5,825 nucleotides of DNA from Flavipsychrobacter sp. Its GTDB lineage: Bacteria; Bacteroidota; Bacteroidia; Chitinophagales; Chitinophagaceae. Shown here one piece after another: positions 1 through 5,261 of this stretch; the first letter of the stretch is position 1; the number at the start of each line of letters is the position of its first letter. The stretch spans positions 1-5,825 of the forward strand of contig JAJNBR010000197.1 in the NCBI GenBank assembly GCA_021156265.1, written 5' to 3'. Both the position numbers and the translations under genes were made by a program. Under the pieces are notes generated by a model. The model ran no database searches, was not told the origin of the DNA, and saw nothing but the letters and a program-made list of their open reading frames with translations.

Positions 1-20
1 AAAGGATCTGTACCGCATTG

Positions 21-46
21 GATATATATTGCGTCAAATATATATC
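21..46. repeat. AT-rich perfect inverted repeat (10-bp arms, 6-nt loop)
   Basis: GATATATATT at 21-30 and AATATATATC at 37-46 are exact reverse complements around the loop GCGTCA. No T-tract follows on either strand, so it does not look like an intrinsic terminator. On the minus strand positions 42 to 35 read TATATTTG, an exact match to the Bacteroidota -7 consensus TAnnTTTG. No TTG lies at a suitable -33 distance upstream of it. It could be an operator or promoter element for a minus-strand gene left of the window, or a chance AT palindrome. Confidence 0.4.
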
Positions 47-61
47 GCCAGCGCAGATAAG

Positions 62-83
62 CATGTGATTTACATGTGATTAC
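62..83. repeat. Short tandem repeat, two 11-bp units
   Basis: CATGTGATTTA (62-72) is followed directly by CATGTGATTAC (73-83), with the first nine bases identical. The period is about one helical turn. With only two copies, this may be chance. Confidence 0.35.
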
Positions 84-135
84 CAATACGTTAACTCGTC
101 AATAACTAATGATTAACCATTCAGCCTTGAAAATG

Positions 136-1146
136 CTAGGTAATCGTGCGGAACATGGTGTACCGGAATATCAGCTCCAGCACGAGGCATATTATAGCCA
201 GCAAGGCAAAAGGAAAGAAAAGCTCTGCATAGTGCTTATAAGTACTGATATCGATCCGGGTTTTTTCTAACTGGTTGATCTCTGTGTAGATGGCCGCAAG
301 CGAACTATTATTGGTAGCCCGGAAGTATTTGCCCCCTGTTTCCGTAGCTATCTTACGCATCAGCGGCTCATCGATTTGAACAGGCATCATTTGCTTTTGC
401 ATGCCTGCTGGTGTTTGAACAGGGTAAGGAGCACTGCCTTGTGTGCCAACACCTATTGTATATATGCGCACTTTATACGCCTTGGCTATTTCGAGCGCTG
501 TGCTGGGGTCTATCAGACCTGTATTGTTGACCCCGTCGGTAAGCAGTATGAGCACACGGCTTTTACCGGTAGCATTTCTCAACCTATCTACACCAGTAGC
601 CAGGCCCATGCCTATCGCGGTACCATCTACCAGTACACCACTTTTAATATTGCTGATCTGCTCTTTGAGCACATTATGATCGATAGTAATCGGGCATTGC
701 GTAAAACTTTCACCGGCAAAAACCACCAGGCCGATGCGATCTGTAGGACGTTGCTCTACAAAGTCGATGGCCACTTTCTTGGCGGCTTCTATACGGTTGG
801 GGCGCAGGTCTTCGGCCAGCATACTACCGGATACGTCCATTGAGATAACGATGTCTATACCCTCGCTGTCTATGGATTCTGTAACATTACTGGACTGCGG
901 ACGTGCCAGGGCAATTATCAGTGCGGTAAAGGCTACAATACGCAGTACAAACAGTACAGGACGTAACCTCGCTTTCCACGAAGGCTTCACTTTGGCCATG
1001 CCTGACAAAGTAGTGAGCCGCATAGCCGGTTGATCGTTTCTCTTTTTACGCAGCTGCCACCATATCATAAAAGGAATAAGCAGCAATAGCCCGAAAAAAT
1101 ACGGGTGTGCAAAGCTGATGTATTTCCAATCTAATAAGGCGCTCAT
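136..1146 (-). CDS. batA: BatA-type von Willebrand factor A domain membrane protein
   Basis: A 336-residue VWA protein of the Bacteroidota BatA type. It has a hydrophobic N-terminus (about residues 16-31), a basic stretch, a second membrane segment (about 62-81), a VWA domain (about 95-290) and a C-terminal membrane segment (about 308-327). The metal-ion-dependent adhesion site looks complete: D104, S106 and S108 in the DVSGS motif, T176 in DGTAIG and D204 in LLTDG. The domain should therefore bind a divalent metal and a protein partner. The ATG overlaps the stop of the preceding gene as ATGA, with no good Shine-Dalgarno site, so translation is probably coupled. In family members the VWA domain works with MoxR ATPases and DUF58 proteins in envelope maintenance or protein assembly; the exact substrate is unknown. 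It is the last gene of the operon visible here. A BatB-like paralog is the main alternative, but position and length favour BatA. Confidence 0.9.
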   Translation of the reverse strand: MSALLDWKYISFAHPYFFGLLLLIPFMIWWQLRKKRNDQPAMRLTTLSGMAKVKPSWKARLRPVLFVLRIVAFTALIIALARPQSSNVTESIDSEGIDIVISMDVSGSMLAEDLRPNRIEAAKKVAIDFVEQRPTDRIGLVVFAGESFTQCPITIDHNVLKEQISNIKSGVLVDGTAIGMGLATGVDRLRNATGKSRVLILLTDGVNNTGLIDPSTALEIAKAYKVRIYTIGVGTQGSAPYPVQTPAGMQKQMMPVQIDEPLMRKIATETGGKYFRATNNSSLAAIYTEINQLEKTRIDISTYKHYAELFFPFALLAIICLVLELIFRYTMFRTIT

Positions 1147-2090
1147 GACTGTTGTGGTGTTTCTGCAGGTTTCGTTTCGTGTACAAATTTTATCGCAAGC
1201 TCCATTGCATTGGTGTGTTCGTGTGGCAATGGCTGAGCTTTGGCAAACTTTGCAAGGTCGGCAGTATATAATATTGTGCCCAGCAATTCGGCGTGCCTAT
1301 TCATCTCTCGGTTCAAGCGAGCACTTTCCAACATATCGTCCGTTGTGAGCTCCATGGCCGGAGTATTGAAACGAGCTTCGATATAGCCACGCAATATATC
1401 GGTCAATTCAACATAGTATTCCTTCACCTGGCCACCTTGCCAGAGCTGTTTCCTTTCAAGTGCTGCCAGCATACGAAGGGCTTGTTCCTGCAAACTCTCT
1501 TTCGGAGGTGGCGGTGCAACGACAGGAGCTTCGACTTTTTTGTTCTTTACAAAATAGATGATAATGACCGCGAGTAGGATCAAAAAGACCAAAGCACCAA
1601 TGATGTACCATATATAATCCAGCCAGGTGCTCTTTACCGGCATAATCTCCTTGATACCTTTAAAAGGCTGTGTAGTATCTACAGCTACAGTTTGTACCAA
1701 CAGCGGAAATGAATCTGCCTGGACAGTATATGCAGTACCGTTATTGGGGATTACCGGGAATACGAAAGAAGGAATTACAAATACGCCAGAGTCGAAACCA
1801 GTGATAAGCAAACGTTGTTTGTAGGTAACAATATCGCCCTGTTTGACAGTATCGATCTTACCCCGCTCTACTACCTCCAGCTTATTGAACGTGTCTGGTA
1901 TAGTGGCCCACTGCAGGCGGCTTTGCATTGCATTGTGTTGCGCTTCTATAAAGTAGCGCACCTGGTCACCTACCAGTATCTGGTTAGCGTCTATCTTCAC
2001 ATCAACTTTCGCATCGCCTTGTGCGGAGGCAACGCCTACCGAGAATACAATCACTAAAGTCCCGATGAATTTATTGACCAATGCCTTCAT
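1143..2090 (-). CDS. BatD-like single-span membrane protein of the Bat operon
   Basis: A 315-residue protein. Residues 1-23 form a signal peptide ending ASA-Q, followed by a beta-rich periplasmic domain (about 25-135) that resembles the 'oxygen tolerance' BatD fold (known family, inferred here). A strong membrane span covers about 158-181, then a basic KNKK stop and a proline-rich linker (about 189-197). A helical cytoplasmic domain of about 110 residues follows (about 198-305), containing ALRMLAALERKQLW and the YYVELTDILRGYIEARF segment. It is much shorter than full BatD, and its position between DUF58 and BatA matches the slot held by DUF4381-type proteins in proteobacterial operons. The ATG at 2090 follows the DUF58 stop by 7 bp, with AAGGAAGG placed 10 bases upstream. 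Its TGA overlaps the batA start. Likely role: a scaffold linking the periplasmic VWA module to cytoplasmic DUF58/MoxR. The family call is moderately sure; the function is inferred. Confidence 0.75.
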   Translation of the reverse strand: MKALVNKFIGTLVIVFSVGVASAQGDAKVDVKIDANQILVGDQVRYFIEAQHNAMQSRLQWATIPDTFNKLEVVERGKIDTVKQGDIVTYKQRLLITGFDSGVFVIPSFVFPVIPNNGTAYTVQADSFPLLVQTVAVDTTQPFKGIKEIMPVKSTWLDYIWYIIGALVFLILLAVIIIYFVKNKKVEAPVVAPPPPKESLQEQALRMLAALERKQLWQGGQVKEYYVELTDILRGYIEARFNTPAMELTTDDMLESARLNREMNRHAELLGTILYTADLAKFAKAQPLPHEHTNAMELAIKFVHETKPAETPQQS

Positions 2091-2097
2091 GTCTTGT

Positions 2098-2967
2098 TTA
2101 CCTTCCTTTAAAAAAGCCCTGCAGCACTTTTACATAATCTTCGTCTGTACGCACACCCATCAATGCGGCACCACTTTTACGAAACGCCTGTATACAATAT
2201 TTTTTTTGTTGCTCGAACTGCCCGGTGTAATGGTAGCGAACATTTTTATCATCAGTATCCAGCCACACCAGTTGCCGCGTTTCGGCATCCATCGCCTGAA
2301 CTAAGCCTGCTGAAGGCAATTCACGATCGTATTTATCATAGACGTGAATACCTACAAGGTCATGCTTGCGTGCGGCCAGTTGCAAAGCTTGTTCATATGG
2401 TCCGCTTACAAAATCACTAAGAACAAAAGCGATAGATCTTTTCTTTTGTATGTGGTTCAGGTAATCCAGCGCCAGTTGCACATTTGTTCCGGTGGTTTGC
2501 TCCTGCTCAAACGCAATCAGCTCACGAATAATACGGAGTATATGACTGCGGCCCTTCTTCGGCGGAATGAACTTCTCCACTTTATCGCTGAAGAAGATAA
2601 CGCCCACCTTATCATTGTTGGTAGCAGCCGAAAAAGAGATAACAGCGCATATCTCGGTAATAAGCTCACGTTTCGACCGTTGGTGCGCACCGAACAATGA
2701 ACTGCTACTGATATCAACCACCAGCATCACCGTAAGCTCACGTTCTTCTTCAAATACTTTCACAAAGGGATGAGAGAAACGCGCCGTCACATTCCAGTCG
2801 ATGGCTTTTACATCATCGCCCGGTGTGTATTCACGTACCTCGCTAAAGGACATACCACGTCCTTTAAAGGCTGAGTGGTACTCGCCCGCAAAGATGTGAT
2901 TGCTCAGCCCCTTTGTCTTTATCTCTATCCGCCTAACCTTTTTAAGTATTTCAGCAGTTGTCAGCAT
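2098..2967 (-). CDS. DUF58 domain-containing protein (VWA-like, MoxR-associated)
   Basis: A 289-residue protein with the classic DUF58 core: GEYHSAFKGRGMSFSEVREY (28-47), then PGDD (49-52), AIDWNVTARF (55-64) and HPFVKVFEEERE (66-77). A VWA-like fold follows, with D85, S87 and S89 in the DISSSS motif, T161 in TGTN and D185 in LSDF, so the MIDAS-like residues appear present. No signal peptide or membrane span is visible, so it should be cytoplasmic. DUF58 proteins are normally encoded beside a MoxR AAA+ ATPase and VWA membrane proteins and are thought to act with them. Here the downstream partners are present, but no MoxR gene lies upstream in the window. The ATG at 2967 fits the usual N-terminus, although only 42 bp separate it from the aminotransferase stop. 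That gap has no strong ribosome site and no exact TAnnTTTG box; TACATTGC is the nearest. Confidence 0.93.
   Translation of the reverse strand: MLTTAEILKKVRRIEIKTKGLSNHIFAGEYHSAFKGRGMSFSEVREYTPGDDVKAIDWNVTARFSHPFVKVFEEERELTVMLVVDISSSSLFGAHQRSKRELITEICAVISFSAATNNDKVGVIFFSDKVEKFIPPKKGRSHILRIIRELIAFEQEQTTGTNVQLALDYLNHIQKKRSIAFVLSDFVSGPYEQALQLAARKHDLVGIHVYDKYDRELPSAGLVQAMDAETRQLVWLDTDDKNVRYHYTGQFEQQKKYCIQAFRKSGAALMGVRTDEDYVKVLQGFFKGR
2101..2108 (-). promoter_or_regulatory. Ribosome binding site for the BatD-like gene, inside the end of the DUF58 gene
   Basis: The minus strand reads AAGGAAGG, 10 bases before the ATG at 2090. It lies in the last codons of the DUF58 gene (GGA AGG followed by TAA), so ribosomes finishing DUF58 stop close to this start. 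It is the clearest Shine-Dalgarno-like site in the window and supports the 2090 start. Confidence 0.6.
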
Positions 2968-3009
2968 GGATTAAAAACGCAATGTAACAGTCAAAATGCA
3001 AAAATGCTC

Positions 3010-4224
3010 TTAAATGTTCACTACACTTTTCTCGATCACGTTCCTTAGGATACCAGCTATTTGCTTTCCCCGCTCCTTTGCCTGTTCTTCCGTCCACAGC
3101 AGGCTAATGGATGAAGAGATGCAACGGCCCATGATCGCATCGCTGGCAGGGTAGGCCATATTGGCGTAGTGCATCACCTGCTTGCGTTGTTCCTCAGATA
3201 CACGGTGCATGAAAGCGCCATTTTGCAGGTGTTGCCATTTACGCAGGTAGTGCCAGTTGTTATCATACCAGTAGAAGTTACCGCCAACACCGGCAGCAGC
3301 CAGTTCGGCAGCGGCGGTACGCGCCATGTCTTCTTTCGGCAGGAAAAATGAGAGGAAAGAACCTGTATCGCCAGACGGGTCAGGTATCACGCGGAAGCTG
3401 ATGCCGGGAACGTCTTTCAGTGCATTATATATAATACCATGGTTCTTCTTTTGTATCTCGAGGAAGGAACTCAGCTTCCTGATCTGCGCAACACCTACTG
3501 CAGCATGCAGTTCTGATATGCGGAAATTATAACCTAGGTAAGGGTGTAGGTCCGCGCCGCGGTCCTTACCGAGGTGGTCGTGGCCATGATCACTGAACTG
3601 ATCCGCTTTTTGATAAACCTCGTGGTTATTGGTCAGCACGGCGCCGCCCTCAGCGCAGGTCATGATCTTCACAAAATCGAAGGAGAAAGTACCTGCATGG
3701 CCTATTGTACCTACTGACTTCCCTTTATAAGTAGCCCCTATTGCCTGGCAGGCGTCTTCTAGTAGAATGAGGTTGTGGTTATCACAGATAGCTTTCAGTT
3801 CATCGAGCTGGGCCATGCTGCCGCACATATGTACGGGCATTACAGCTTTAGTGCGGGGAGTAATCGCTGCTTCAACTGCTTTAGGGTTAACCGTTAGTGT
3901 TTCGTCTATATCAACCAAAACGGGTATTGCTCCTACAGAGATAACTGCCTCAAAACTGGCCACGAAAGTGAAGGTTGGCATGATAATCTCATCACCAGCT
4001 CCAATGCCAAGAGCGGCCATAGCCAGCGTAAGCGCTGCTGTACCACTGCTCACTACCTGCGCATGTTCGCAGCCAAAAGTTTTCGTGATCTCCTGTTCCA
4101 GCTCTTTAGCCTTCCACATTCCTTTACGCTGTGCGTCAAAACCGTAACGCATTAGTATACCAGTTTCCAGTACGTCGTTTACCTCCTTGCGCTCTTCCGC
4201 GCCAAATAGTTCAAACCCGGGCAT
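3010..4224 (-). CDS. DegT/DnrJ/EryC1/StrS family PLP-dependent aminotransferase
   Basis: A sugar-type aminotransferase of the DegT (AHBA synthase) family, 404 residues from the ATG at 4224. An in-frame TTG at 4245 would give 411; numbering below uses that longer form. PLP site: SSGTAAL (66-72) for phosphate binding, D164 in LLEDACQA for the pyridine nitrogen with Q167 nearby, and Schiff-base K193 in GTFSFDFVKIMTCAEGG. Also present are YNFRISELHAAVG (239-251) and a C-terminal SSSISLLWTEEQ segment. I prefer 4224 because the TTG lies inside an exact TAnnTTTG promoter box (4243-4250). The MPGFELFG start and the FSFDFVK motif remind me of KdnA, which makes 8-amino-8-deoxy-Kdo for lipopolysaccharide, but that is from memory and no KdnB-like partner is visible. 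Other nucleotide-sugar aminotransferases are possible. Family certain, substrate unknown. It is transcribed toward the bat genes and could be co-transcribed with them. Confidence 0.92.
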   Translation of the reverse strand: MPGFELFGAEERKEVNDVLETGILMRYGFDAQRKGMWKAKELEQEITKTFGCEHAQVVSSGTAALTLAMAALGIGAGDEIIMPTFTFVASFEAVISVGAIPVLVDIDETLTVNPKAVEAAITPRTKAVMPVHMCGSMAQLDELKAICDNHNLILLEDACQAIGATYKGKSVGTIGHAGTFSFDFVKIMTCAEGGAVLTNNHEVYQKADQFSDHGHDHLGKDRGADLHPYLGYNFRISELHAAVGVAQIRKLSSFLEIQKKNHGIIYNALKDVPGISFRVIPDPSGDTGSFLSFFLPKEDMARTAAAELAAAGVGGNFYWYDNNWHYLRKWQHLQNGAFMHRVSEEQRKQVMHYANMAYPASDAIMGRCISSSISLLWTEEQAKERGKQIAGILRNVIEKSVVNI

Positions 4225-4242
4225 GTCCTTAAATTTAGAGAA

Positions 4243-4250
4243 CAAATGTA
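4243..4250 (-). promoter_or_regulatory. Candidate -7 promoter element for the aminotransferase
   Basis: The minus strand reads TACATTTG, an exact match to the Bacteroidota sigma-A -7 consensus TAnnTTTG. It lies 18 bases upstream of the ATG at 4224. A start site a few bases downstream would leave a leader of roughly 10-15 bases. No TTG occurs at the usual -33 distance, so half of the promoter is unsupported. Confidence 0.5.
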
Positions 4251-4289
4251 ATCAGTTCTTGCTTTTATAGACCAGAGTCAAAAACTTAA

Positions 4290-4304
4290 AATTTTCTGAA
4301 AATT
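4290..4304. promoter_or_regulatory. Perfect 7-1-7 palindrome in the divergent intergenic region (1 of 2)
   Basis: AATTTTC T GAAAATT is an exact inverted repeat centred on 4297. It lies between the two divergent candidate promoters, upstream of both. A palindrome of this size fits a dimeric regulator site, but it is AT-rich, which raises the odds of chance occurrence. Confidence 0.35.
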
Positions 4305-4314
4305 GTAATGTGAT

Positions 4315-4329
4315 GTTTGTTAAACAAAC
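4315..4329. promoter_or_regulatory. Perfect 7-1-7 palindrome in the divergent intergenic region (2 of 2)
   Basis: GTTTGTT A AACAAAC is an exact inverted repeat centred on 4322. It ends 4 bases before the plus-strand TAGATTTG box at 4334, so a bound protein would sit over the promoter spacer of the lipoprotein gene. Its centre is 25 bp from that of the other palindrome. The sequence of the arms differs between the two. Confidence 0.4.
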
Positions 4330-4333
4330 CTCT

Positions 4334-4341
4334 TAGATTTG
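4334..4341 (+). promoter_or_regulatory. Candidate -7 promoter element for the lipoprotein gene
   Basis: TAGATTTG matches the Bacteroidota -7 consensus TAnnTTTG exactly. It lies 16 bases before the ATG at 4358. A TTTG at 4316-4319 could serve as the -33 element, but the spacing of 14 bases is shorter than usual and it lies inside the second palindrome. Confidence 0.5.
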
Positions 4342-4357
4342 AGCAAATTTTATCGGA

Positions 4358-5209
4358 ATGACTATGAAGAATTTATTGCCTGTTGCCATTGGCAGCGCTT
4401 TGTTGTTTGCATCATGCGGCAACTCCGAGTCGACCACCGACACCACCACAACTGATAGTGTAGAAGTGGCAGCAGCTCTGGAAATGCGTTCTATTTCATT
4501 GGCGGATGTGAGTCCTTCTCCAGAATATCCCGGAGCCAACCTGACGATCGGCAATGTGATGGCGGCCCCTCGGGGTGCTGATTCGGTAAAGCTGACCTTC
4601 AACTTCAATGTAAAAAACTACGAGCTGAAAACCCAAACTGCCGATGCTGGCGGAAAGCTGTGCAACAACTCAGCACAAGGCCAGCACATACATTTTATCC
4701 TGGACAACAAACCCTATGTAGCACTGTACGAGCCAAAACACGAAACAGTGGTAGCCAAAAATTCGGAACATAATGTACTGGTATTCCTGTCCCGCTCCTA
4801 TCACGAATCTCTGAAAAGCAAAGGCGCATCGGCGCTGTATCATTTTAAAATAGATGCTGACGGCAAGCTGCAAAAAATGGCCACCCCGACAACACCGATG
4901 GTATTTTACAGCCGCCCTAAGGGTGACTACCTGGGTAAGGATGTAGAAAATGTATTATTTGATTTTTATGTGATGAACACTACGTTAGGGCAAGGCGGCA
5001 ACCAGGTAAAAGCGCATGTTACCGGCAATGGGGTAGATACTACCTTCATGGTGACCGAATGGGAACCACGTTTCCTGAAAAACCTGCCGATGGGTAAAAA
5101 CAGCATTACGCTGACACTGGTAGATCAGAACGGTGACCGAGTAAACGGCCCGGAAACAGAGGTGACGAGGGAATTCAAGCTGTCGCAGGACGAGCCTATG
5201 ACTAAATAA
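4358..5209 (+). CDS. Putative lipoprotein with two related beta-sandwich-like domains
   Basis: A 283-residue protein with a lipoprotein signal peptide (MKNLLPVAIG at residues 3-12) and lipobox LFASC. C20 should be lipidated, and a Ser/Thr/Asp-rich linker follows (about 21-35). I do not recognise a characterised family. The mature part appears to be an internal duplication: residues 75-90 and 195-210 align without gaps, sharing D, F, F, V, N and L. Each is followed by an EP motif (125-126 and 236-237) and a hydrophobic strand after an Asn (N139, N248). The first copy has GQHIHFILDNKPY (108-120), whose two His residues could bind metal or ligand; the second copy lacks them. Short beta strands suggest an Ig-like fold. 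The first ATG (4358) is used, but ATG 4364 has GGA 6 bases upstream and gives a cleaner signal peptide, so it is equally possible. Probably anchored in the envelope; function unknown. Confidence 0.85.
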   Translation: MTMKNLLPVAIGSALLFASCGNSESTTDTTTTDSVEVAAALEMRSISLADVSPSPEYPGANLTIGNVMAAPRGADSVKLTFNFNVKNYELKTQTADAGGKLCNNSAQGQHIHFILDNKPYVALYEPKHETVVAKNSEHNVLVFLSRSYHESLKSKGASALYHFKIDADGKLQKMATPTTPMVFYSRPKGDYLGKDVENVLFDFYVMNTTLGQGGNQVKAHVTGNGVDTTFMVTEWEPRFLKNLPMGKNSITLTLVDQNGDRVNGPETEVTREFKLSQDEPMTK

Positions 5210-5229
5210 CCTTTCAACAAAGCACAATA

Positions 5230-5261
5230 AAGAAAGCCGGTGATCAATCACCGGCTTTCTT
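5230..5261. terminator. Intrinsic terminator, probably bidirectional
   Basis: A perfect 14-bp stem (5230-5243 with 5248-5261) surrounds the 4-nt loop TCAA, with the GC-rich core GCCGGTGA. It lies 20 bp after the lipoprotein stop. The 3' arm ends in a T-rich stretch on the plus strand. On the minus strand the 5' arm gives TTTCTTTATT. The stem overlaps the TAA of the converging amidohydrolase gene (5260-5262), so it can serve both genes. Confidence 0.85.

Larger units (their letters stand above)
1..135. other. Left-edge region with no assignable gene
   Basis: This stretch follows the stop codon of the BatA-type gene and is AT-rich. It holds a 10-bp inverted repeat and an 11-bp tandem repeat, listed separately. 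All three plus-strand frames open from the left edge and close by position 79. The longest (positions 2-79) could be the last 25 codons of a gene converging on the bat operon. On the minus strand an ATG at 64 to 62 opens a frame of 21 codons to the edge. Neither peptide resembles a family I know, and neither resembles the start of BatB, so I call no CDS here. Confidence 0.4.

Noticed and set aside
108..121. Near-palindrome AATGATTAACCATT downstream of BatA, considered as a terminator
   Set aside because: The arms are only four bases with a TTAA centre and a mismatch, and no T-tract follows.
376..843. 155-codon plus-strand open frame
   Set aside because: It lies wholly antisense to the VWA domain of the BatA gene. 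Its Cys/His/Tyr-rich product matches no family, and the opposite strand has clear conserved motifs.
2968..3009. Promoter for the bat operon in the 42-bp gap
   Set aside because: The best candidate, TACATTGC, misses the last two bases of TAnnTTTG and has no properly spaced TTG. Read-through from the aminotransferase promoter is at least as likely.
3767..4147. 126-codon plus-strand open frame
   Set aside because: It is antisense to the PLP-binding part of the aminotransferase. The Ser/Ala-rich low-complexity product is typical of a shadow frame.
4333..4608. 91-codon minus-strand open frame over the lipoprotein start
   Set aside because: It is antisense to the signal peptide and N-terminus of a well-supported gene and also spans the candidate promoter; its product shows no recognisable domain.
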